A DNA stretch of 64,000 bases from Posidonia oceanica (lineage: Eukaryota; Streptophyta; Magnoliopsida; Alismatales; Posidoniaceae): positions 62,102,501 through 62,166,500 of the forward strand of contig JAZBRS010000026.1 of assembly GCA_037176725.1 (NCBI GenBank), written 5' to 3'. The notes under the pieces were generated by a model. It made no database searches. It saw only the letters and a list, made by a program, of their open reading frames with translations, and was not told the origin of the DNA. Of the stretch, positions 32,932 to 45,351 are shown in pieces. A program made the translations under genes and the position numbers. The stretch's first letter is position 1; each line of letters starts with the position of its first letter.

Positions 32932-35900
32932 CAGTGGTGGATCCACGTTGAGGCTAGGTAAGGCACAGGTTTTATCCTAATTTTAAAAAAAATTAAAGGA
33001 TAATATATAATTTATCCAACCTAAAATACAATTTACCATATAAATGCCTCACCTATCAGCACTCAACACTCAACATAACTACAAAGTCCTAAATCCTAAT
33101 TCCTAATCCTATAATCCCAACAGGCCAACACGTACCGACGCACAGTAGAGGAGGAGGAGGAGCGGCGACGACGCCGACGAGTTCGGAGTCTCCTACTGGT
33201 TAGTGACTGCTCTCCTCTCTGGCTCTCTCCAAGTCGCTGGCCAGCCGTGTGGATTCCAGAGGACTAGAACCAAGGTGGGTATACTCACTAGTCTCTCCTC
33301 TCCATTTCTCTCCAAGACGAAGAGGATCATCTCGCTAAAAAAAAAAAAGGGTGACAGGGTGGGAGTGGGACAGTGGGCGGGTGAGTTCTTCTGATTCTGG
33401 ACTTCTGGTAAATATGAGTGAGACTTGGGAGTGGGACGATGGACGATGGGTGGGTTCTTCTGGCCTTCTGGGTTCTTCTATTGCTCTATCTAAGATTGGA
33501 CAAAAAGAAGAGGATGTCGATTTAAAAAAAATAGGGGTGGTTGATGGTGGCCAAGTGGTCTGTGGGCAAAAAGGCAAGATTTTTTTGCAAACAGGGCAAG
33601 TGGGTAACTAATGGATTTAGTATTTTATCAAACTGTCGTTTGGTTTTTCTTGCCATGTTGTATTGTTTATAAAAATGAACTATATATTAATATATAATAT
33701 TTTGATGATATAGTAAGTGAGTAAATAGAACTAAACAAAAATAATCTTGATACCATTAAGGCATTAATATATTCACGTCTACTCGATTTCCTTCTTTGTT
33801 ACTTATTTTCTTCCTGTAACTTTTTTTATGCCTTTCAATTTTCATCTAATCATATTTTCAATGGCAGTTATGTAGTATGATTTCATAGTGTTGTAGTGTC
33901 TTTAATCTTCTTCTTTTTTTTCTAGCAATTGTGCTGTTGTAGTGTTGTAGCAATTGATTCATCTTCATCAAACAACAAAAGGCAATGAGGTATGTATCCG
34001 TATACATCTGGTGGTATATGCAATGTGTTTTATTTAAAGTATTTTTTGTTTATTTAGTTTTCTCTTTTTTATTTATGTGTAGTTATATTTTACAAACAGT
34101 GATGGACAAGTATTTGATTAAAGGATCGAAAAAAAGAACTTCTGAGCAAGCAACAGTTAGAGACAAACTCATTAGTAATGAGACACATTCTTCGAGTACG
34201 AAGAAAATATTTCTAGAATTTAATTGAGAAGAATTGATTTCTGATCCTGGTTTGAGACCACCAATAGCCAATTATGATGTGAATGAGCGTGACAAAATTA
34301 GACGTGCATATCTGAGCAAACCTCTATGTCAAGCAAAAGGTCATGCATTTCCATACACGGACTTTGGTGGGAAGCGTCGTCGTTTTAACAATGTTTGGTT
34401 TAGTGAGTACGAGGAATGGTTAGAGTATAGTGTAGAGAAGGATGTTGCATTTTGTTTGTATTGCTATCTCTTCTCTGAAATTGGTGTTGATCCAACTTTC
34501 ATAACATGAGAATTTATATACTGGAAAGATCCAAAAAGATTGCATAACCATCAATATTTACATGATAGCCACCATAATGTTGCTAAACAAAAGTGTATTG
34601 CATTGAAAACCGAAAGGCAACAAATTGCAGTATCATTTTCTAGACAATCAGATGAATTTCAAAAAGAATATCGTGTTCGCTTGCAGGCATCTGTAGATTG
34701 TGTAAAGTTTCTTTTACACCAAGGTTTATCTTTTCGAGGTCATGATAAATCTGATGAATTTGCCAACCAAGGAAACTTTCTTGAACTTTTAAAATTCCTA
34801 GCAGATCATAATGAAGTCATTGGAAAAGTTGTGTTGAAAAATGCTTTAGAAAATTTGAAACTTACAGCATCTTCAATTCAGAAAGATATTGTTAGTGCTA
34901 TTGCAAGTGAAACTATTGAGGAGATTGTAAAAGATATTGCAGATGGTGGTTTGTTTACTATTCTAGTGAACGAGTCTCGTGATATATCTGTAAAGTAACA
35001 GATGGTTGTAATATTACGATACATAAACTGAAAAGGAGAGATCATTGAGTCTTTCCTTTGTTTACTGCTTGTTAGCAACACATCAGCTTTATCTCTTAAG
35101 TTGGCAATTGATAGCTTATTTTCTAGGTTTGATTTGAGCATTCACAATTTACGTGGTCGATGATATGATGGTGCTAGCAATATGAAGCGAGAGTTTAATG
35201 GATTAAAAACATTGATTATAAAAGAAAATCCTTGTACTTTCTATATTCATTGTTTTGCTCATCAATTACAATTGACACTTGTAGCATTTGCAGAGAATCA
35301 TGTAGAGGTGGCTTCATTTTTTGATTCAGTCTCCATTGTAATGAATTGTGTTGGAGGATCATGAAAGCGTCGCGATACTCTCCGTGCAAAAGAAGTTGAA
35401 AAAGTTGCTAAGGAACTTGAATCAGGAGAAATTAAAAGTGGTAGTGGAAGAAATCAAGAATTTGGCATGAAAAGGGTTGGTGAAACACGATGGGGATCTC
35501 ATTATGGTGCATTAGTTAATTTATCTCTCATGTTCTCTTCTATGGTGGAAGTTCTTAAAATCCTTAGAGTTGATGGTGAACTAACAAAGACTAGAGCACA
35601 AGCTAATACCTTTGTTAATCTTATTCAGACATTTGATTTTGTGTTTCTCCTACTTTTGATGAAAAATCTCCTAGGAGTAACATGTGAGTTGTCTGAGGCA
35701 CTACAGAGAAAAGACCATGATATTGTGAATGCAATGAAATTAGTTAAACTATCCAAGTTGCAACTTAACTTTACGAAAAGTGATGATAGTGCTTGAGAAT
35801 CTTTTCTTGATGAAGTTATGTTATTTTGTAAGAAACATGACATTGAAGTCAAATGTATGAATGACATTTATCAAGAACCAATGAGAGCACATCAAAGTCA

Positions 35901-36603
35901 AGAAGAGAAGACAAATTTGCATAGATTTCAAGTTGAAATTTTTAATACAGTGATTACTTTGTTGATAAATGAACTCAATGATCGTTTCAATGAGAGGAAT
36001 ACAGAGTTGTTATTATGTGTTGCTTGTCTCGATCTAAGTGATGGATTTGCCTCCTTTAATAAAAAAAAAGTTAGTACAACTTGCTCAGCTTTATCCTTCT
36101 GATTTCTCTCGTACAAATATTGAAAGGCTTGGAAACCAGCTTAATACTTATATTTTGAATGTTCGTGAGGTACCAGAATTGAAGTTTGTCAAATGTATTA
36201 GTGGCCTTGCTCAGAAACTTGTGGAGTTGAAGCGAGATCGTGTATATTTTTTAGTATATCGACTATTGAAGTTAGCATTGTTATTGTCTGTGGCAACAGT
36301 TTCTGTGAAGAGAGTATTTTCTGCAATGAATATTATCAAAAGTCGTTTGAGGAACAGAATAGGAGATGATTTTATGAATGATTGTTTGGTTGTTTACATT
36401 GAGCGTGATATACTCAATCAAATTGACAATAAGACGATAATGAAATGCTTTCAGTATATGCATCCATATCGAGGAACTCTATGATTCAGGTAATGATATT
36501 TCAATAATATTTAAATTTTAATATTTTATTATATTTATTTTGAAAATTTATTATTTGTATAATTGTATCCCATCTTTAAAAAAAAATCCTAGATCCGCCA
36601 CTA
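32932..36603 (+). mobile_element. hAT transposon with TTF-type transposase, 3672 bp
   Basis: Flanked by a perfect 8-bp target duplication TCAACGAT at 32924-32931 and 36604-36611. Imperfect terminal inverted repeats are CAGTGGTGGATC (left) and TAGTGGCGGATC (right, inverted), with 10 of 12 positions shared. Both features are diagnostic of hAT. It lies in intron 1 of the oxygenase pseudogene. The ends are well preserved but the transposase is broken, so movement would need a transposase supplied elsewhere. Sequence 32980-33985 before the transposase includes GA-rich stretches with no recognised gene. Confidence 0.92.
34102..36484 (+). pseudogene. hAT transposase (TTF zinc finger, DUF4371, hAT dimerisation), broken
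   Basis: The frame starts at 34102 (MDKYLIKGSKKR). It includes a TTF-type zinc-finger region (SKPLCQAKGHAFPYTDFGG, then DVAFCLYCYLFS), a DUF4371-like region (LHQGLSFRGHDKSD, YDGASNMK, HCFAHQLQLTL), and a C-terminal hAT dimerisation domain (LSVATVSVKRVFSAMNIIKS). In-frame stops lie at 34225, 34507, 34996, 35029, 35161, 35362 and 35794; six of the seven are TGA. A +1 shift occurs at an A-run near 36059-36069. Such zinc finger MYM-type-1-like transposases are usually 700-800 aa, about the length here. The copy is inactive. Confidence 0.9.
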
Positions 36604-36611
36604 TCAACGAT

Positions 36612-37319
36612 TGCCTTAATATTGAGTCTGTAATTTAGTTGACACGTTTAAGATTTCTCTCGCACAGGTATCTTCAGCCCATGACAGTCATATGAACAAG
36701 TGAATTGAACACATTTGTATTTCTAGTTGATAAGATGAACGAATAAGTGGGATTTTTATCAATGCATGAATTTGATGAGGTTATGATAATATCACCTTTC
36801 ACGTTTAGAGTTTGAGCTGGGTGATCCAACAGGTGGGTGTGACACCAGAAGGAGCAGAGAGGCCAAAAATTCTGGTGAACAAGGACATGCAGGAGAAGGT
36901 AAAAGCAATGCCCGAGGAGTTTCAAAATTCCATTCCCACAGGACCAGACCCTAAATGGCTATATGCGTGGAGGGTTGGGCAATGCCTTTCAACTACCGAT
37001 TTTTAGGTTTCCTTTTTAATCTTTTGTTTATGGCTCTACTTCTCCGAAATAACAATGTAGGATTCTAATTATTTTCATCTGCAGAAATTGCATGCTGAGC
37101 ATGTAATACCGGACGGTTTCCCAGAATGGAGAGAAACCATGGACTCATGTGGCAGCAAAATGATTTCTGCAGTTGAGGTGAGTGTGATGTCTTTCATTTG
37201 TCTCTTGCTTGCCCTGTTGTACAATTTCTTTCTCATGCCTCTGTTACATAAATTATTGGACAGACCGTTGCTGAAATGGCTGCAATAGGATTTGGCTTAC
37301 CAAAGATACATTTACTTCT
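36612..37319 (+). pseudogene. Oxygenase duplicate, end of intron 1 to exon 4 (interrupted)
   Basis: Exon 2 is 36833-37006 and has the same 174-nt length as the intact gene. It ends in TTTTTAG where the intact gene has TTTTCAG, giving a stop in place of the last Gln. Exon 3 is 37085-37177 (93 nt, intact splice sites). Exon 4 starts at 37264 after GGACAG and matches the intact copy (VAEMAAIGFGLP), then is cut at about 37319 by the LTR of Copia C. Confidence 0.88.
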
Positions 37320-38277
37320 TGTTGTATCGAATACTCTAGAAAGAGGTGAATAGAGTATTATATTGTTATATAAAAATAATCGATCTATAGCATAAATTAA
37401 AAAATCTCGATAATAAATTATATGCAATCATTTACCATAAGAGTACACAGAAAATTTTATACTAGTTCAGATACCGTCCTACTCCAGTCTTCATACACCA
37501 CCGTTTCATAAAGTTTCACTACGCTTCTTCCTTAAATGGGCGGAGAAGAATCCGTTTACAATTTTCACAAAATCCTTCACACGTTAAAGGATTCAAGCAC
37601 ACCCTTACTTACAAAATTAAGATGGAAAGTTGAAAATAAGAGAGTTCAAAAAAGAAGAATTGAGTTTAAAACTCTTGGAGGTTGGAAGAAAAAGTTAGGA
37701 GAGTCATAGTATATGCCTCAACTCTTGCCCTAGATCCCTTTAAATATATCTACAAGAAAACAAGTCATTATGTTTTAAATAAAGGAATCTATGCCCTCTA
37801 ACGGATGTCCACGCGGACGTCCATCCAATCGTTGTTGAGTTGAATAGCGTTATCTAGCGGACGTCTGTACAGACATCTGTTCCAATGGGAAGATGATTAA
37901 ATTCAAATTTTGACTGTATACCTGTAATAAACTTCCACAAAAACAATAACTACACACAAGAATCTCTCAACAACCAAATCCAAAAGATACAAACCTCATA
38001 AATATCTCCATGTTTCATTTAAAACATAAATCCAATTTTAAATTATCATAACAACTAAATTTGCATCATCAAAATCATATATAATGAACCAATAATTTCC
38101 TCATTTTCTATGATGGTAAATACATAGAAAATAACTCCCCCTACTTAAAAGAATTAACCACAAATAAGCACAAACACAAACATCATAGTCATAAACCAAT
38201 CTCGTCGAAAAAAAACAAATGTTATTACAAATACATACCATATCCACAAATACATACCATATCCAAACCATATCCCA
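37320..38277 (-). repeat. Copia C 3' LTR (left), about 958 bp
   Basis: Plus strand begins TGTTGTATCGAATACTCTAG and ends CATATCCCA, followed by the rc purine tract TTTCTCCCCCTTTG. Positions 37775-38270 match 44322-44875; 37320-37774 has no counterpart in the right LTR. Confidence 0.7.
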
Positions 38278-38326
38278 ATTTCTCCCCCTTTGCCAAATAA
38301 AAAAAACACTAAAAAAAATCAAATGT

Positions 38327-39144
38327 CTACTTATGAGAAGGAAATCTATGCTCAAGATCATTAAGTCGCTCTTGAATACTCTGGAATCCTTCACTCATCA
38401 TTGTCCTCATATCACATATATTGTTGTTGAGTCCCTGCACCACCTTGAGGTCAGCCATGCTAGAGGTAGGCTCAAGTGAAGACAACGAAGGAGATGGCCT
38501 TAAAGAGGATGGAAGCGCATTAGAGTTGACACTTGTGATGCAAATCGGTCCAGAAATAAGACTCACTTGAAGAAACAATTCCCTTGTTCTCAAATAAGTG
38601 ACTCAACATAAGACCAAAAGGAGAAAAAGACAGACGCGGATGAGACTTAAGAACAATGAAAACTTAAAGATTCCATTTGATTAGATAATTCTTCATGACA
38701 CAAAATACAATTATCATAAGAAGAGTGGATAATTCACTTTGGTGACTAGAGCGCATAATGAGATTTCTAGATAAGACCTTTGAAACCATGCAAACTCAAT
38801 GTTTTAAATGATTTAAAAACATCTTATACCCTACTTGGCCAAACCTAGAAGGCATAGAACGAGGATTATGACCAGAAATCAATATATAGTTCCCTATAAA
38901 GATCATTACTTGACCAATTTTCATTATCCATAATGGCATTGTGAATATCTATGTCACCATCCGGTAGATAACAATTTCTAGCCAAATAATTAGAAGTAAT
39001 TGTAAAAGAATGGTGATTGACAATAGAAACTAGTTCATGACCATTGTCTTGTAAAGATGAATAAAATTGGACCACTAACCTAGGATAAGCCTTGTTTTGG
39101 TACGAAAATGAAAGATATTTATAAATTTTGACATCCTTAAACAA
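38327..39144 (-). pseudogene. Env-like / third ORF region of the SIRE-like Copia
   Basis: Between RNase H and the 3' LTR there is about 1.6 kb of extra sequence. 39144-38866 encodes a block with AYPRLVVQFYSSLQDNGHEL and a downstream YLARNCYLPDGDI, resembling the putative plant transposon protein domain found in the post-pol ORF of SIRE elements. 38593-38327 encodes a stretch with DMRTMMSEGFQSIQERLNDL that looks helical. Function in these elements is unknown; envelope is only a historical name. The region is fragmented. Confidence 0.55.
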
Positions 39145-39856
39145 GGGTTTAACATCAAAGTTAATGAAATCAATATCAGAAATTAATTTCTCAATCTTCT
39201 GGAGAGATAACGTTCACAAGATGATGTATTCACAATAGAAGGAGAAGAGGGATTTTGAGAACCTTGGCAATCATCTTTATCTGATTCCTTCCTCTTGGAG
39301 GCCATCTTCTTCCATAGTCAACTTATGGAAGCCATTGAGCAGACGATGATGATGATCTGAGGAGATTCCGATGCCAAACGAAGATCCGCAAGCCTCACAA
39401 TTGACGACGACTATCCTACTAAAAAAGAACGAGCTTTGGCAAGAAAAGGTGTAGATCCGTCAAGAAACCAACGAGATGAAGGAGATTCGACTAGAAAATA
39501 AGAAGAAATTCGTCGGGAAAACAATGAGATGAAGGACATCTATCGAGAAAATAAGAAGAAACTCGTCGAAAAAATCAGAGAGGAATATGTGGGTGAGGGT
39601 GTGGAAGAGGAAAAGTGAAGAAAAAGAAAGAAAAACTTAAATAGGACACGATTTAGGACTAACTGTGCCGCAACGGACGTCTACACGTATGTCTGTTGAA
39701 GCCCCATCTAGAGCAATAACTTTTCGAACGTCCGTTAAGCATAGACAAATCAAAATGAAGAAAAAAAATGTCAGAAAAATATTTAAAAATAGTAGAAATA
39801 ATTTGAAATTGATTTCAAGTCAAAAACACATTTATTTCTAAAGAAACACACAAAAT

Positions 39857-42800
39857 CTAACAATCAGATGACTTACAAATGCCTAAACTTCTCTTAATGT
39901 TCATGAATGCATCCTCAGCTAATAGTTTTGTAAATATATTAGCTAATTGTTCTTGTGTGGGCACAAAAATCAATTCAAAATCTTTCTTAATAATATAATC
40001 TCTTAAGAAATGATTTATAATCTCTATATGCTTTGTTTTATAATGCAAAACAGGATTTTTAGAAAGATGAATGATGCTTGTATTGTCACAAAATATGGGA
40101 ATGGATGAGAAATCAAAACCATAATCTTTAATTGTTTGTTTTAACCATAAAACTTGTGTACCACATGATCTTGCTGCTGCGTATTCAGCTTCAGTAGTAG
40201 ATAAAGCAACAGTGTTTTGTTTCTTACTAAACCTTGAGATTAATGAATGCCCTAAGAACTAAGATGAACCACTAGTACTCTTTTTATCAGTTTTAGAACC
40301 TTCAAATGCTGCATAAGTATAAGCTTTTAAAAAAAATCACTTTGCTTTGAATAAAATAAACCACAATTAGAAGAATCCTTGAGATAAGTAAAAATTCGTT
40401 TTAAAACACTCATATGAGACTCTTTAAGATTAAATTTAAAACGAGCACACAAACAAACAACAAACAATATGTCTGGCCTACTAGCAGTAAGATATAGCAA
40501 ACTGCCTATCATACCTCGATAGCGCTTGATATCTACTGACTTACCATTATCATCCCTGTCTAGTTTTGTAACAGTGCTTATTAGAGTATATTTATCTTTC
40601 ACATTCTCGAACCCAATTTTTTTCAACAACTCCTTTGTATATTTGGTTTGATGAATGAACGTTCCATTTGGAGTATGTTGAATTTGTAGTCCAAGGAAAA
40701 ATGAAAGCTCCCCCATCATGCTCATTTTAAATTGATTCCGAATTTGCTTAGAAAATTCTTAACACAGAGATTCATTAGTAGCATCCAAAAATGATATCAT
40801 CAACATATATTTGTACTACCAAAAAATCATTGTTAATTTTCTTCAAAAACAAAGTTGAATTAACACCACCAATGGTAAAACCAATACCAAGAAGAAAATT
40901 CTTTAATCGATCATACCAAGCTCTAGGAGCTTGTTTTAATCCATAAAAAGTTTTCTTCAATCTAAAAACAAGATCAGGAAAAAGCTCATTTCCAAAACCT
41001 AGAGGTTACTTAACATAAACTTTCTCAACAATAAAATCATTCAAAAAGTACTTTTGACATCCATTTTCAAAACCTGGAGGTTACTTAACATAAACTTTTT
41101 CAATAATAAAACCATTCAGAGAAGCACTTTTGACATCCATTTAGAAAAGTTTGAAATTCATAAAACATGCAAATACAAGCAATATTCTAATGGATTCAAG
41201 TCTTACAACAGGAGCATATGTTTCATCATAATCTATCCCTTCTTCTTGTTTATAACCTTATGCAACTAACCTAGCTTTATTTCTAATAATGTTACTCATA
41301 TCATCTAATTTATTTTTAAACACCTATTTTGTACCAATAATAGGATAATATGTAGGAAGGGAAACTAATTTCCACACATCATTCCTAACAAATTGGTTTA
41401 CCTCCTATTGCATAGATATTAATCAATACTCATCACTACATGCTTCTTCAATATCTTTAGGTTCAACTAAAGAAATAAATGCAATATCAGTTGCTAAATC
41501 TCTAGTTGCATACAAAGTTATCATTTGATATGAAGATCCTATTATTTGTGATGAGATAATGCATGTTTAAACCGTTTAGGACCAAATTGAACTCCCTTGG
41601 GTTGATAAGCACTTTGTTTTTGGAGACTCAAAATATCTTCAATCTCTGATTGTACAACTTGATCACTCCTAACATTAGTATTTTCATTCATTGAAAGATC
41701 ATGCAAAAGAGGTAAATCATCACAATCATTACTGACAATATCAGGAATAAAAACTTCATCAAATTTTACATGTAAAGATTCTACTACAACCTTAGTTCTC
41801 TTATTAAAATCTCTTTATGCCTTGCTGTGAAGAGAGTAGCCTAAGAATATGCTCTCATCAGATTTGGCATCAAACTTGTCTAAATTATCTTTAGTGTTGA
41901 GAATAAAACACTTAGACATAAAAACTTTGAAATATGCAATTATAGGTGTTTTATCATAAAACAATTCAAATGGAATCTTTTTTAATATGGGTCGAATAAT
42001 AGCTCTATTACAAATGTAGTAAGTAGTATTAACTGTCTCAACTCAAAACATCTTAGATAATGCTTTGTCACACAACATGGTTCTAACCATATCTTGAAGT
42101 GTGTGGTTCTTTCGTTCCATAACACCATTTTGAGTTGGAGCCGTAGGAAATGAAAATTCATGCACAATTCCATGTTCGTCGTAAAATTGTGAAAACTGTT
42201 CATTTTCATATTCTTTTCCATGATCACTATGAATCTTAATTATTTCAAAATCAGTTTGTTTTTTAATTTTCTTACAAAACTTAACAAAGTCATCAAAAGT
42301 TTCATGTTTATTTGCAAGAAAAATATCCAAATAAATATCAAAAAATCATCTACTATGACAACTGCATATCTTTTTCCACCTAAACTCCTAGTTCTAGATG
42401 ATCCAACCAAATCCATATGCAAAAGCTCTAGGGGAGTTTTAGTAGAAACATCATTTATTAACTTAAATGAGCTCTTTATTAAGTTCCCCTTTTGACATGC
42501 ATCACACGAATGATCAATTTTAAAGTTAAGTCTAGGTGATCCACTAACATGTCCAAGTCTCTTATACCATAATATGATTTCCTCATTCGTAGCTGAAAGA
42601 CACTTCTCTTCAATAAGCATCTATTCAGAAACAGAAATTTTGTAAATATTATTATATCATAAACCTTTATAAAGCATCAAGAGAAACATTATCAAAGGCA
42701 TCATCATTAAGAAGACAACAATTTTCTTTACAGAATAAAACAGCAAAACCTTTATCACAAAATTAACAAATACTTAATAAATTATGCTTAAGTCCTTCTA

Positions 42801-43788
42801 CCAAAAACAACCTTTCAATAAGAGGATTGGAGGAATTACCAATACTGCCAACTCCAATAATTTTACCTTTCTTATTATCAATAAAAATAGCAGATCCACC
42901 ATGACTATTCTTCAAGGAGTTTAAGTTCTTGTAGTTTCCAATCATATGCATTGAACAATCACTATCCATAACCCATTCCGATTTACGTACTTTTACCTGC
43001 AATAATCATGTTCAATATCTCTTTTAGTGCCCATGCTTTCTTGGGTCCATACTTTTTAGCTATTGGATAGACGACATTATAGTTTGAAGTACTAACTTTA
43101 GGAATCCAAAGTTTCTTAATCTTAAGTACATTGCTTCTTCTGACGATAATAAATGTTTGACTAGATGAAATAGTGTATGGATTGTATCCTAATCCAAATT
43201 TATGATAAGAAATGTTAGGATTACAAGGCAATATATTTAAGTTATCTCTACCACTTGTGAATTTGCAAATAATGACATCTTGATCAATAATTTTCTCATT
43301 CAATGCAGAAATATCATCAATATGACAAGCATTCTGATGTAACAATTCATCACATCTAGCATTTAAAAGTTCATTTTCATGCATGAGAAATTCAATGTTA
43401 GATACAAAAGTATTTTTGCATTCAATATGGGCAATGATCTCATTTTCCAAGCAAATTATTTGTTTCTTGTATGACTAATTCAATTGGCAAATATTTGAGT
43501 ATCTCTCGTATAAATCATTGAAAGCATCATCAAGTTCATCAAAAGAGAAATCACTAATTAATTCAAATACCTCTGATTCTGTAGCCATAAAACATATATT
43601 TACAGCTTCCTAAGCATCACTTGAGTCATTACTCGAATTCTCACTCTCACTCTCATCCCATTCAACATGATAGGCTCGCTTTTCTTGTTATCTCTTTTCT
43701 TTGAAATTTTCATAAGGTGACAATCCTTAATCATGTGTCCAGACTTCTTACAATTAAAACATGTTCTAACATCTTGATTGTCCTTCAT
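39857..43788 (-). pseudogene. Copia C gag-pol remnants
   Basis: On the minus strand, 43788-43600 has the knuckle CFNCKKSGHMIKDC. 43002-42763 has the protease region, WVMDSDCSMHM, with the catalytic DSG changed to DSD. 42620-42043 has the zinc region (LGHVSG, CDACQKGN) and integrase core (KIHSDHGKEYEN, NGVMERKNH). 40960-40775 has RT with KQAPRAWYDRLKNF and YVDDIIFG. 40725-40327 continues RT into RNase H with YRGMIGSLLYLTASRPDI. 40048-39857 has the RNase H end (KTKHIEIINHFLRDYI, EQLANIFTKLL). Many stops. A local tandem duplication of about 74 bp lies at 40993-41142. Confidence 0.88.
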
Positions 43789-44108
43789 TTGATTACTTAA
43801 TTTATGATTAGTTCAGCAATGCATGTGTCAAAGACTTTCCCTTAATCTTGTTGGACTCTTAATCGTCTCGCTCATTCTTTTGTACTTTGTAAGCAATTAA
43901 GCTTCCCATGAGTTGCTCTAGAGTCAATTGTGATAGATCTTTAGCTTCTTCGATTGTCGTAGTCTAATGCTCCTTCGTTGATGAACCAAAGCTATCTTGA
44001 TATTAAAACACTTCCATAGGCGTTGATCTTCAACATCATCGACATCGTCTTGCACTTCATTATTGTGCTTGCCTGTCCCATCAAACCGTCAACTCTGGTA
44101 CAAATTAT

Positions 44109-44879
44109 TGGGATCGGATTCACAGATCATTTGCGAAAGCATAAAAGAACAAGTATACACATGAAAGATTGACACAAAGATATACGTAGAAACCGATACG
44201 GAAAAAACCACAGGGCAAAAACGAGAAAAAAAAATCTACTATAGAATAAAATTTACACAAAGATTTTGGCCTAAATCCCATGAACTTTACTTTAACTCCA
44301 CATTTCTCTTAGCTTGTCCTCTAAAAAATAAAGGAATCTGCACCCTCCAGCGGACATTCGTCCAATCGTTGTTGAGTTGAAGGCCTCCAGCGAATGTCCG
44401 ATCTGGACATTCGAAAAACCACTGTTTCTCTGGCTGCCTTTTAGCGGACGTCCAATCCTTGTGTTGATAGCGTCATCTAGTGAACGTCCGCACGGACGTC
44501 TATTCCAACGGGAAGTTGATCAAATTCAAAATTTGACTTTATTCAAAATTTGACAACTACACACAAGAATCTCTCAACAACCAAATCCAAAAGATACAAG
44601 CCTCATAAATATCTCCACGTTTTATTCAAAACATAAATCCAATTTTAAATCACCATAACAATTAAATTTGCATGATCAAAATCATATATAATGAATTAAT
44701 AAATCTCTCCCTTTTTTATGATGGGAAATACATAGAAAATAACTCCCCTTACTTAAAAGAATTAACCACAAATAAGTACAAACACAAACATCATAATCAT
44801 AAACCAATCTCATCGGAAAAAAACAAATGTCATTACAAATACATACCATATCCATAAATACATACCATATCCAAATTTT
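44109..44879 (-). repeat. Copia C 5' LTR (right), chimeric
   Basis: 44109-44331 (begins TGGGATCGGATTCAC) matches 44880-45110, not the left LTR. 44322-44875 matches the left LTR. So the part bearing the LTR start on the minus strand is shared with the left LTR and the end part is shared with the neighbouring block. Boundaries are from homology. Confidence 0.65.
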
Positions 44880-45351
44880 TGTCAGGATCGGATTCACCGT
44901 TCATTTGCGAAAACATAAAAGAACAAGCATACATATGGAAGATTGACACAAAGATATACGTGGAAATCCATATGGAAAAAAGTAAAAAACCACAAGGCCA
45001 AAACGAGAGAGAGAATCTACTATAGAACAGGATTTACATAGAGATTTTGGCCTTAATCCCATGAGCCTCGCTCTAACTCCACCTCTCTCTCAGTTTTTCC
45101 TCTCAACATTAACACACAAGTCATTTCTCAAAGGAAGTATTATATAAGTATAATATAAATCATAAAAACCTAGGATCTATTATCCTAATTACATATAATC
45201 TATATACCCATCTAATAAGAGTCCACATCATTAGACGAATCCAACGTAGAACCACACAAGATCGAGACATACACCAAATACTTCTCTTATGAAACTGGTT
45301 TGTTGTGCAACTGTTGGTGAAGGAATACATATTGGGATTGTCTCCTTGACA
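44880..45351 (-). repeat. Additional LTR-like block with TGTCA...TGACA ends
   Basis: The plus strand begins TGTCAGGATCGGATTCACC and ends GTCTCCTTGACA, giving inverted TGTCA/TGACA termini. Its first 230 bp repeat 44109-44331, and its remainder is unique here. No 5-bp target duplication is seen (ATTTT on the left, GTGCA on the right). It is probably a solo or leftover LTR of a related Copia. Oxygenase-intron homology resumes just to its right. Confidence 0.6.

Larger units (their letters stand above)
37320..44879 (-). mobile_element. SIRE-like Copia retrotransposon C, about 7.6 kb
   Basis: Coding order on the minus strand is gag knuckle, protease, integrase, RT, RNase H, then a further open region before the 3' LTR. 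The left (3') LTR runs 37320-38277 and is followed by a purine tract (minus AAAGGGGGAGAAAT). The right (5') LTR lies at 44109-44879 next to a primer-site-like ACTCTGGTACAA (44092-44103). The two LTRs share about 550 bp but differ over the remaining part. Stops and frame breaks are frequent, so it is inactive. It interrupts exon 4 of the oxygenase duplicate. No clean target duplication was found because another LTR-like block follows on the right. Confidence 0.85.

Noticed and set aside
38866..39144. Retroviral envelope protein
   Set aside because: No signal peptide, transmembrane segment or cleavage site is visible; a plant transposon-protein domain fits better.
44880..45351. Treating the block as a solo LTR with target duplication
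   Set aside because: Ends are LTR-like but the flanking five bases differ (ATTTT, GTGCA), so a simple insertion is not supported.
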